From: Prosopocoilus inquinatus
Lineage: Eukaryota; Arthropoda; Insecta; Coleoptera; Lucanidae
Direction: 5' to 3'
Assembly: GCA_036172665.1 (NCBI GenBank)
Contig: CM069874.1
Coordinates: forward strand, 51,318,707-51,382,706
DNA length: 64,000 nucleotides
Shown here: positions 37,301-47,200 of the stretch, in pieces
Numbering within the stretch: the stretch's first letter is position 1
Layout of the letters: each line of letters opens with the position of its first letter
Position numbers and translations under genes: made by a program
The notes under the pieces: generated by a model
The model's database searches: none
What the model saw: only the letters and a program-made list of their open reading frames with translations
Told to the model about the DNA's origin: nothing

Positions 37301-37980
37301 GTCAAAGCATAATGTCATAATGTCAGGTCAGAAAGCGATCGTAGGATGTTGCTGTTACATCGCAATTTTTCACTGCAATCAAAAACGATTTGCAACAATT
37401 TTTTTTCAAAGTTTTAAACTTGTTAATATTGAAAGCTTTTAAATATTTTAAATGTTATCTGTGAAGTCGTCTTTAATCACTACCATTTTCGGAAAGAATG
37501 ATTACAGGAAACTGCAATTTGTCAATTTTTTTTGCTTCCGACAGTATGTAGAATAATAGCGATGAGTTCAGTTCAATTTTCAACGGGAGGATTTGTGTTA
37601 TTTTAATTGTAAATACCTATAATACTCATCATTTTCCTCTTGCTAGTTAACTTCAGGTATGATATTAACTCGTTTTTGTCCATGTATGACCATAAACATA
37701 ATTTAGGTTCCTCCATAGGGGGACAAGGTTGAAAAGGCATAAACTGTTCTGGAAAGTAAGATCTTTCCTCTGTGGCCACTTCCTCTTCCAGCACATTTTC
37801 CTCATATTTTCGCAAGTACAAATCAGGCACGACATAATTTTCAATGTTAGCTTCAAACTTGTTCATGTACTTACAAAGGAACGTCAGCGAGTATTTCCTG
37901 TTCATTTTGCTCCAGCTTTGCCAAAATAAACCGTCTTCTGTTTTTAATGTTTTACAAAATTTCAAGTGAGACAGTGACAT
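25112..37980 (-). CDS. CFAP119 (CCDC189)-like axonemal protein, three exons
   Basis: Three minus-strand exons join cleanly: 37980-37617 (121 codons plus 1 base), 32798-32572 and 25363-25112, giving 280 residues. The 1+2 split codon (G|AT, Asp) and the following phase-0 junction both fit. Exon 1 carries LCLWSYMDKNELISYLKL; exon 2 has LEQTGALLSMYYLTHKHF and AEDIYRHFKNFLTHHCLL; exon 3 has MKIFSMDECKQIT and LYLRHLPLTRLLTLPNF, then a Lys/Gly-rich tail of about 30 residues. From memory of the family, order, spacing and length match CFAP119/CCDC189, a ciliary and sperm-flagellum protein; no alignment was run. Introns are 4.8 and 7.2 kb, both transposon-rich. It diverges from DNAJC7 and converges on the coiled-coil gene. 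Gene structure is more certain than family name. Confidence 0.72.
25364..26118. other. CFAP119-like intron 2, unclassified GC-rich part
   Basis: About 25600-25790 and 25965-26118 are GC-richer and may belong to an older element into which the Transib-like element inserted. No ends were found. Confidence 0.3.
26317..26945. mobile_element. Foldback repeat inside the Transib-like element
   Basis: Inverted tips CAGGGTGTTAAT and ATTAACACCCTA with arms containing TTTGGCAGGTGATAGTAGAG and its complement. The pairing continues about 50 bp outward on both sides (CAAGAAAACCTAAATTT), so the true arms are longer. A segment near 26498-26562 resembles 47700-47784. Confidence 0.65.
27189..27361. mobile_element. 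Short MITE, 173 bp
   Basis: Inverted ends CCGCCAAAAAAATCTGGGAC are perfect over about 20 bp. Non-coding. Confidence 0.65.
28443..30300. other. Intron sequence, GC-richer and unclassified
   Basis: Several sub-blocks (28740-29020, 29200-30040) have higher GC and open frames on both strands but no recognisable protein, splice pattern or element ends; probably an old transposon. Confidence 0.3.
30301..30386. repeat. Perfect 30-bp hairpin
   Basis: Bases 30301-30330 and 30357-30386 are exact reverse complements around a 26-base loop. Start of arm: TAAGTACAAAG. Confidence 0.85.
30387..32199. other. Intron sequence, nothing recognised
   Basis: AT-rich; no supported element. A TTA microsatellite (ATTATTATTATTATT) sits at about 32180-32198. 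Confidence 0.35.
32200..32400. repeat. Copy of the 5.2 kb repeat
   Basis: Shares TTTGACAGCAAGCATGGCC, ATTAGGAGCAAATCCCGCTT and AATGTCAGGTCAAAAAGCGAT with 5250-5390. Truncated on both sides relative to that copy. Confidence 0.7.
32572..32798 (-). CDS. CFAP119-like gene, middle exon
   Basis: Acceptor ATTATATTACAG, strong donor GTAAGT. 227 bp encode the split Asp and 75 codons. Helical, with EFNLEQTGALLSMYYLTHKH as the most diagnostic stretch. MITE sequence starts within about 20 bp of the acceptor. Confidence 0.75.
32816..32919. mobile_element. Truncated PIF/Harbinger-like MITE beside a splice acceptor
   Basis: Reads TAAATTTAACCGTCG to GGTAAGATCGGGCC, with the left tip missing. It starts 18 bp from the acceptor of the CFAP119-like middle exon (exon edge 32798). 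Confidence 0.6.
32923..33043. mobile_element. PIF/Harbinger-like MITE, 121 bp
   Basis: Ends GGCCTGATCTTCC and GGTAAGATCGGGCC, flanked by TTA at 32920-32922 and 33044-33046. It carries an inner hairpin (GGTTAGTATCCTTGGAAA with TTCCAAGGATACTAAC). Related to 52530-52652 and to the tips of 56103-60298. Confidence 0.75.
33060..33769. other. Intron sequence, nothing recognised
   Basis: AT-rich sequence in intron 1 of the CFAP119-like gene. No element ends or coding. Confidence 0.35.
33770..35510 (+). mobile_element. LTR-like remnant C, plus strand
   Basis: GC-rich front (33780-34890), AATAAA at about 35289, then AGTGGCGCC at about 35372, after which the sequence is related to remnant A's leader (AAACCCACCC, GCCGAACTG, GTCACGGC). 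TGGCGCC is the start of a tRNA-Lys primer-binding site in several gypsy-type elements, but the match stops after seven bases. No gag-pol remains. Confidence 0.4.
35580..36260. other. A-rich low-complexity intron sequence
   Basis: Long AAAATA-type runs; no feature beyond composition. Confidence 0.4.
36263..36435. repeat. Inverted repeat with 27-bp arms
   Basis: GAGTTATGACGTAAACATCG pairs with CGATGTTTATGTCATAATTC; the spacer is about 116 bp. Confidence 0.6.
36457..36735. repeat. Diverged tandem repeat, unit about 73 bp
   Basis: Copies start with GGACGATCAATGG, GGCGATCGATCG and GGACGATCGACAG, each followed by GGATTAAAATGTA-like and TCGAATAAATTAA-like segments. Confidence 0.55.
37192..37355. 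mobile_element. MITE, 164 bp, shared with the 5.2 and 32.2 kb repeats
   Basis: Inverted 38-bp ends (AATAGCGACATCTTACGATC against GATCGTAGGATGTTGCTGTT) surround AAATTGAAGCGGATTTGC. Non-coding. Confidence 0.7.
37617..37980 (-). CDS. CFAP119-like gene, first coding exon
   Basis: ATG at 37980 begins MSLSHLKFCKTLKTEDGLFW. The exon ends in ATAG|GTATTT, a weak but usable donor that leaves phase 1. The open frame runs only four codons past the donor, and no AATAAA follows on this strand for several hundred bases, which supports splicing. A cryptic GTAAGT lies inside the exon near 37874. Confidence 0.72.
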
Positions 37981-38148
37981 GAGAAAGTAGCGAAAATTAC
38001 GACGTTTGTTCGTAGTGTTATCACTTTTGTGATAACCGCGGTTTACCGCCTTTTTTTGAATCTCATTCGCTTCGCGAACTACTTGAACATGGAAGCCGAA
38101 CGATCGGAGAAGTACGTCTTGACGTCAGTCTCTTGCTTCGCTCGAAAA
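37981..38148. promoter_or_regulatory. Divergent promoter between CFAP119-like gene and DNAJC7
   Basis: The two start codons face away from each other, 108 bp apart (or 168 bp if DNAJC7 starts at 38149). The interval is free of repeats and holds two palindromes: GTTATCAC-TTTT-GTGATAAC (38017-38036) and AACCGCGGTT (38034-38043), which share three bases. No TATA box is evident. A shared bidirectional promoter is inferred from spacing alone. Confidence 0.6.
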
Positions 38149-38222
38149 ATGGCGGACGTGGTGGATGATATCAGTATGGAGTGCAATCTAAGCGACGAAA
38201 TTATACCAAAAAGTGCTCAAGA
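38149..38222 (+). CDS. DNAJC7: DNAJC7 exon 1
   Basis: Short acidic N-terminus ending PKSAQE. Donor GA|GTAAGT leaves two bases of a Glu codon completed in exon 2. The alternative upstream ATG at 38089 is in frame. Confidence 0.8.
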
Positions 38223-41200
38223 GTAAGTAGAAATGCACAGATAGATAACGAAATGTGTTAATTTGTTTGCACTTTGATTTCGTATGAAATTATCAATGTT
38301 ATCAATTAGGTATGCAAAATACAAACGACGAGTGGGGTACCTAACGCTAAAAACAATAACAGATCTGCTTTTTGCGCCCTTTCTGTTTACGCATTTATAT
38401 TGCGCGATTGATTTATTGAATTTAAGTTGGTGTTTTATTCGAAAGGTCAAAATTCTTTGCGGTACACCCACGATACGTTAGTAATTTCTGCGGTGCAATG
38501 TCAGGGGGACAACCACGCGATTTTCGATGCAGTTTGAATCTAGTGGGCCTTGCGTCTGTTTTATCAATATCTAAATCGTATGTCAAGACGTTGAAATTCG
38601 CGAATTAATCATGACTATGCCTGAAAAACGTACTCGTACTTCAGGAGCTGGCGGATTTGGCGAATCGTACGTATACTTTAACCCGATAATTAATAGAACT
38701 TCCCGGGCTTTTACTGTGGTTAAAACCGTAAGTTTTTTTTTGTTGTGTTATGGTTATGTTCAAGACGTTGCACAACATTGATACATTGTTTTAAATTTAA
38801 TTCGACGCAATAATTAACTACATCCATGTGCATTATGTACGTTTTGCTTTTCTTTGTTTCGGTTTTTAAAGTTAACTATATGATAAAATGTCATCAAATG
38901 TCCCATACGGTGTCTTTCAAAAAGTGTGCTACATACAGGGTGTTCATGGGAAGCCGCTACAATAGCTAATTTTCTTATTTGTATTTTTATGAAGTAACTT
39001 AAATTAGACTTAAATGACAATCAGGTTTTCGAATTTTCAATTGTTTTCAACTTTATTAAATGGTCTGTTAGGTCTTTTATCATCGCATCGCGTTCATGAT
39101 ATCAAATTAATTATGTCTCTAAAATATCATCTCCCAAAGCCTACTATTTTATAAATGATTTAGTAACAAAATCTCGGTGTTCACGGGAGTTGGCTACAAT
39201 AGCTAACTTTATTATTTGAAATTTTACGAAGTAGCTTAAATCAGGAAAGTATCAGGACCTTCCCTGCTCGATTTTATGGTACCTTTGGAAAAACAAATGA
39301 CTATCAGGTTTTTGAGATTTTCAATTGTTTTCAACTTTTTTAAATGGAACATTATATTTTTTATCAGCGTATCGTGTTCAGGATGGCAAATTAAGTACTT
39401 CTCTAAAATATTCCCCTCCTAAGTCTACCATTTTATAAATTATTTGGTAAATAATGGTATTAGACATTTTAACATGTCGCGCTTTCAATATTTGACACAA
39501 GGGTTTTTAGTTTGAACTAAATTTAAACAAATTTTGAATCATGACAGTTCATAAAGGTCTGACAGTTTGAACACACATCTAGTGATGCGACGAGTCGGTG
39601 TTTTTAAGAATCGAGTCGACTCGAATACTTTTATAAAAGAATCGAGTTTTGACTCGAGTCGAGAGACTCGAATCCGGATCAAAATACTCGAGTACTCAAG
39701 TCTACTCGATTCAAAAGTCCAAGTCAAAAGTACTCGTGTACCTGAATAAACTCGAATTGTTTTAAAGAATATAATAAATTTGAGTATTTTTATAACAGGA
39801 GCGAGTTTCGACTCGATTCTAAATCAAAAGATTCGAACATTTAACTAAACCCGGAAGCATGAGTAGTCACGACTCAACTTGTTTTACTCATGGTAAAGTC
39901 TATAGTTAAAAATTTGAAGGTGCAGTGTTTTTGTTTATATTTTTAACGGTATCTACACACTTTATTATTAGAGATTTATTTCAAAATATGTAAAATATAA
40001 ATTTGAGAAACTTATATTATAATTGAAACCAGAATTTATTAAAAAAAAATAAAACAAATAACGATCGTCAACCCAAAGGCTTCCATTTGGAACCGACGTT
40101 CAGAAATTCAAATGAGTTATTGAATCGGCTTCCATTTGGAACCGTATCACGATATCTTCCTGTGCCGAGGTTTCGTTCTTCATTGCAAGAGAACTTCCTC
40201 AGAGCTGCTGATAGCGTTCTGCTTCCTGTCGGTTTCAACGGCTAACAAAAAACAGCAGTTCTGAGAAAGTTCTTCAGCAATTCAGAACGAAAACACATTT
40301 ATTTGTGCCTTTACTTCACGTTATACAAGAATAAAATAACACTGAAGTAAGTATGTTTTCCCTGACGCATCGACTGTCGACAGACTTGCCGTTTGCTTCG
40401 GCACTTCTGAATGTAAACGAATCCGTTGACCGTCGCCAAGTTGCCACCGCCGCCGCCGATATCAAGGAAACGAAACGAAACTCTGTATTCATTCAATTGT
40501 TAACCATTAACGAGAAAAACCATTAACGAGGAAGCACTGTGAAGTGAATCGAGTAGAGCGAGTACCTTTGGAAATCCAGTCTGACAACGAGTCTACTCGA
40601 CTCGTTGCAGTATTTAATTCTAAAATCGGTACTCGAGTACTTGAATCGAACTCGAGTTGACTCGAGTACTGCTGACTCGGGTTCAGAGAATTGGTTACTC
40701 GAATACAATGAGTACTTTTGAGAATCGAGTCTGTCAGCGAATCTACTCGACTCGTCGCATCACTACACACATCCTTTAGTCTCTTGTTTCAACGCGGACC
40801 ATATTGTATTCGTGAATAAAAAGACTAACGTAACGATACACTTCTTCCCGCGAATATCAAGACTGAATTATTTATGAAACATTCTGTTTTGAGAGATATT
40901 ATTTCACAGACATACTTAATTTGACATCCTGAATGCGATCTCATGATAAAAAACGTCATGTTCCATTTAAAAAAGTTGAAAACAATTGAAAATCTCGAAA
41001 ACCTGATAGTCATTTGTTTTTCCAAAGGTACCATAAAATCGAGCATTGAAGGTCCTGAAACTTTTCTAATTTAAGCTACTTCGTGAAACTTCAAACAAAA
41101 AAGTTAGCTATTGTAGCCATTTCCCGTGAATACCAAGATTTTATAACTAAATCATTTATAAAAGTAGTAGGCTTTGGAAGATAATATTTTAGAGACATAA

Positions 41201-44200
41201 TTAATTTGACATCCTGAACGCGAGGCGATGATAAAAGACCTAACAGACCATTTAATAAAGTTGAAAACAATTGAAAATCTCGAAAACCTGATTGTCATTT
41301 GTTTTTTTGGAAGTACCATAAAATCGAAGAGGAAAGATCCTAAAACTTTCCTAATTTAAGTTACTTCATAAAAATACAAATAAGAAAGTCAGTTATTGTA
41401 GCGGCTTCCCATGAACAGCCTGTATGACAAAATGTCATCAAATGTCCCATGCAGTGTCTTTCAAAAAGTGTGCTACATAGGGGAATTTTTTTTATCGATT
41501 TTTATTTAAATTTATTAAATCAGAACACTTCCACATTCCCTAAAATCAAATTGGCAAATGTAAGTTGAAGTTTTTCTTGAATGGTATACAGCGTGGACAC
41601 TAAGAAATGAACACCGCTTAAGAGTAAAGTGACCTTATTTTAAAAGATAAAGAAAAAGGTCATAAGAATGTCATTCAGAATTGAAAGTTACAGCTAGATG
41701 TGAAATTATAGGTTCCTCTCTCAAAAATAAAAGAAATACAAGTTATTGTGAACTACTCTTTATACACACTAAATGAAGAAATAATATTGGTGGCATTAAA
41801 GTGTATAAAATGACTAGGAAAACAGGAAATTCGTTCGTATTTCTCAATTGCCATTTGGTACTGAGTGTTGATTTCAATGAATTGCTATCTTGCTTCGGAA
41901 TGGCAACGATATATCGATGTATTAGAAATATCGATATATTTATTGAAAATATTGTTATACAGTGTGTATCAAAAAGTTTTTTTCAAATGGAGAAAAAGTT
42001 TCTCAATTTCACAAAAAAAATTTCTTGATAAGCTCTGCATGCCTTGTAGATCCATTATCAAGTACAACATTTATAACAAAATTATCTGAAATACAGAGAA
42101 AATAAAAAAAAATAAATAATGATTTGGACGGAGAGCAAAATACGTTCAAACTGTATTGGAAAGCAAAATGTTCATTGAAATTGGGATTAAATAGCAAAAA
42201 ATTATGCACACTTGTAGATTAATGATATACCCAGATAAAAATAAAATACAATAAATACTTCAGCAATTATTAGATTAATGCGCAGTACGAAACTTCGTTA
42301 GATCCCGTTCCTAATAAGCGCCTTATTTTCTGGGAACATCAATAATAATAATATCAATAATCTACAAGTTTGCATAATTTTTTGCTATTTAATCACAATT
42401 TCAATGAACATTCTGCTTTCCGTCCAAATAATTATTTTTTAATTTTCCTGTATTCCAGCCATTTTTTAAAAATTTTGTACCTGATTATGGATCTACAAGT
42501 CATGCAGAGCTTTTTTCAAGAGTATTTTTTTTCTGTGAAATGTAAGATAAACTTTTTCTCCATTTGTATAAAACTTTTTGGTACACACTGTATATTATAT
42601 CGATATTATCATTCAATATACAGGGTGTCCACGAGTGCCGCAGTCTTCTCTACCGTCCAAAGTATCAAAGATAGCAAAGAAATTCAAACGAGCTGAGGCG
42701 TAACTAAAATTTTCTAAAATTATTTTTGGCTATATAGGCTGTTCAGTAAATGAGAGTCATACCAAAGTTATATTTTTTTAAATGGAACGAACACATTTTT
42801 ACATATTTCGAAAGTACGCATAACGAGTAGGTAATAACCAAAAATTTCGGAAGTTTTATTTAAGGGTTTTGAAGATATAAATGATAGTATATAAAAAATT
42901 GCTCTACTTTGAGCTCTTATAGTTTCATTATATATTTACATTTCATCGCGAATTTTTGTAGGTAGTCAATACAATATCTCATCTACAGAAATTTCACAAC
43001 AGATTCAATCTATTAGTCATTATAGGGTGTTGAGTTTTAAGAGAGATAATTTTCCTCAAAATTTTCATACATCCTGTATGTCTAAACTCTTGTGAAACAC
43101 AGCCTTAATGAGCTTTCATAAAACGCCAAATGTTTTTGTCTAAACTGAAGAAATCGCGAGACAGCAATGAAATATTTTTTTTTCTTTCAATATTAACGTT
43201 ATTTAACCTTTCCGTCTGGTTTTCCTGTTTCAGTTAGATGATAAATCAATGAATACGTTTTATTTTGTGTTCAAAGTAATTGAATATGTTCCTATTAAAC
43301 TAATTCCTATTTTGCTTTACTTTGAAAATATTTAAATAACTTTATTAAAATAATTTAAAAAAATAAAATTTAAAATTACGTTGCCGTTTGCTAGAAAATA
43401 GGAAAACAGTTGTCATGAACTTTTAATTGACAGAACAATTGTTTAGATTAATGACACACTATTTTTACAAATTTGTACTTCTCTTTGTGTTAACAAAATG
43501 GATTTTAATAATGAAAAGTTACGTGACGTGACACACTTAATAGGAGAAAGCAACCAAAACTGTCTTTTGGCGTCAAGATTACAAGAAGTAAGAAGTATCT
43601 GCAAGAAGCTGCAAAACAATTTGAATATTTAATATAAAATATAAATTTATCTATCTAGATCCAATGGTGCCTTGTCATTCTTAATATCTTCATTGTTTTC
43701 TGTTATTTTCCAATTTAATACTTATTATTCTTAATTTGTACATTATTTTGTTATTCTCTAATTTATTGATTAAATTAACTAATATTTGTTAATTTTTCAA
43801 CAAAATAAAACAGAAGGAGCGGTTGAAAAGGTTAAAAAACGTCAATATTGAAATTAAAGAAAATGAGTAATTGCTGTTTCGCGATTTTTTCAGTTTGGAC
43901 AAAAGCATTTGGCGTTTTATGAAAGCTCATTAAGGCAGTGTTTCACAAGAGTTTAGACATACAAGGTGTTCCATTTGAAAAATTTTGAGAAAAACTAACT
44001 TTCTCAAAACTCAACACCCTGTACACATAATAACTAATAGATTGAATCTGTTGTGAAATTTCCGTACATGAGATATTGTATTGACTACCTACAAAAATTC
44101 ACGATGAAATGTAAATAAATAATCAAACTATAAGAGCTCAAAGTAGAGCAATCATTTATATCTTAAAAACTCTTAAATAAAACTTCCGAAATTTTTGGTT

Positions 44201-47200
44201 ATTGTTATTACCTACTCGTTATGCGTACTTTCGAAATATGTAAAAATATACTGGGTGTTCCACTTAAAAAAATATAATTTTGGTATGGCTCTCATTTACT
44301 GAACATCCTATATAGCCAAAAATCATTTTAGAAAATAGAGCTGACTGAGTTACACCTCAGCTCGTTTGAATTTCTTTTTTATCTTGTATACTTTAGACGC
44401 TGGAGAAGCGGCGGCACTCGGTGGACATCTGTATAGGTAAAAATATCGATATATTTTAAAATACTCTTTCGATACATGTTTTTAATTTGAGCTGTTTTTG
44501 GAATGCTCGTAGTCACATTAAAGAAATCTACTTGAATTTTCTTTATTTTCTTTCATTCTATTTCATTCTAGAGTTCCTGTATACCGGGTGTTGCGTTTTG
44601 AAACCCAACACAGGAAATCCCATGTTAATTTAAAGTTTTTTTTAAAGTACTCTTCGAGATGAATCTCTTTGCGAAATTTGAGAATTTTTCATTCGCTCAG
44701 TTTCAGCATATTAAAAAAAGATTCTGTAACATAATTCAATTTTACCAAATTATTAGCACAACCTTGATCAGTGATAGTGAAAACTGGACAGATAATTAAT
44801 AAATCTAATCGTTTTTGAAAAATCTAATCTAATCATTTTTGAAAAAGATTGATAGAAAAGGCTTTTCCAGTAATTTATTTTAACATTTAGTGATAAAGGC
44901 CGTGTTTAGTTTGGTATAAATTGAATTCCGTTACTGATATTTTTTAAATATCTTGAAACTATTCTCAAAATTCGCAGACAGATTCATCTTGAAGAGCACT
45001 TTAAAAAACCTAAATGGAATTCTGCTGTAAAATAACTAGGAAAGCCAATATTCGAGCACCTTTAAATTAACATGAGATTTTCCTATGTCGCGTTTCAAAA
45101 CGCAGCACTCTGTATAATTTAGGATAAGAGTTGAGCCATGTGTGAATTCATTTTGGTTGGTTGGACCCAGTTTCTAGGAGTATATGATTTTATATAATTT
45201 GACAATTAATTTTGACATTACGGTTAGGGATGTCATAAGTATTTCGGTATTTAACTGTAAAAAATGAAAAAGTAAAGGCTTTTCGTTTCGTATGTCTTCA
45301 AGAACATTCCAAATGAATAGGTATTTAGATAAAATACAACAAAATTTGTAAGTATAAATGAAAACCCCTTTTGTGTATTTGACGTTTTTCGGGACATCAT
45401 GGTTGTTTGATTTAAAAAAAGAATTGTCAAAGAGGATTAATTCCAACGCTCTTTGCAATGATAGTGTAAATAATCTTAAAGCCTAAATTTTCGTTGTAAC
45501 TTACATTTTCTCTTAAACTTGCCAAATTTAATCAATTCACTCCAATTATCGCAAGATCACAAGAACAAGGAAACGGATTTTACATGCATATTCAGAATAG
45601 GAATCAGGACAATCCGCAATCCTGAAAGGAATCAGTAAGTATATGTGCAATACACTGATAAAGGCATTACATTAAGTCAAATTTCAAGTAGGTGGTTTTT
45701 AAAATTGTTTCTCTTTACCTTTTCAAAATATATTATAATATATTTACATTACACATTCTTCTTCTTTTTAAACTGTAAATTTTATTTCCCAAATAACATT
45801 AAATATAATCAGATTGATCAGTCTGTCGTGAGTCTGTCATTAATTTAATAAAGGATGACAGGAGAAATCATGAAGAAACTCATGAAAAAAATCAAGTGGT
45901 TTTTGATATTGGGTCCACATGCTTCAACTCTTATCATTAAGGGTCGGACATTCTTAGTATATCTGGTAAAAACTAGTATAAAGATAAACAAAGCAGCGGC
46001 GTAGATTTCAACGTCGCCGCTGAACGGCTTATATGCCCGAGGCACTCTCACCCTCGCGCTCATTGCATCAGAAGCATCCGTTTGATGTAAATTACGTGTG
46101 TAACATAATTCCTTTACAGTTTCTTTCAAATTAATAATTATGAAAACATTATAATTCTTTAATGTATCTTTAAAAAAAACTGGCATAATACATTTAATTC
46201 CTATCAATTATAGCGCCGTCACTGCAAAAATAATGCCAGTTCATTTCGGAGTGAATTGGTTATGTAAACAAGTTTTTATATCCAGTCGACCAGAACTATA
46301 GTGGTTACTGCGTACCACATAGACTTCTCGGGCTTCGACTGGTTTATTGTTTTGTTTTTACAGGGCAGACGCGTTAAAGATTCGAATTTTTTCCGACTGT
46401 GATCGCTTCAGCATATTAGTAGTTCCTCGTACATTTAACGAAACCTTCCGCCTAAAATGCGCCTAGGCCTGCTTATCATACAGGAACTTTATTTCATTCT
46501 CGTTTGCTCTGCCCTCTAGTAACTAATAAATAAAACAAGCTCTATTTGAAAATTTGCAATATATTTTCATAAAATGTAAGTTGTGTGTGTTAAGGGACAG
46601 GCTACCATTTCGATACATTTTTGTTACGCGGACCTAACTATACTCTATTTTAATTGATAAGTGGAAATTTGCAGATTGCTATAACGTGTTATACAACTAG
46701 CAGATGACACCAATCGTTACTGTCTAGTTGCTGCAGTTTTAATAAAATAAAGAAAAGAACAGAAATAACTGACTAATAGGAGAGCTATATTCATGTACAA
46801 CTTCGAGTCTTCCGCCTATCCAAAAAAAAAAAAAAAATAGACTATCCCCGAGAAAATTACATCAAAGTTTATAAATTGTCGGTAAAGAATTTCTTGCGTT
46901 ATTTATTCTTCTAATTCGTAACCTGCGAAAATTAAGATTGTTAATATGATGACTCGTTATATTAATAAATTAAAGAGAGATATATCTTCAGTTACCTGTT
47001 TTTAATAGAAAAAATGGTAATTTCATAGATACGGTTTTTTTTTGAAGTGTAGAGTCCTGAAAATGGTACAGGGAGTAGTGTAAATTAAATGCGCACGTAC
47101 AAACTTACCGCCGACTATACTTCAAATTTAAAAAGACACCCGATATATCGATATATGAATATATCGATATATTTGTAACGATATATGGAATGTATCGATA

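Noticed and set aside
37861..37880. GTAAGT donor inside the first CFAP119-like exon
   Set aside because: The frame remains open and family-like beyond it, and the later donor gives the correct phase for exon 2.
45174..46207. Minus-strand frames of 94 and 120 codons
   Set aside because: AT-rich composition, no splice context and no domain; expected by chance in this length of intron.
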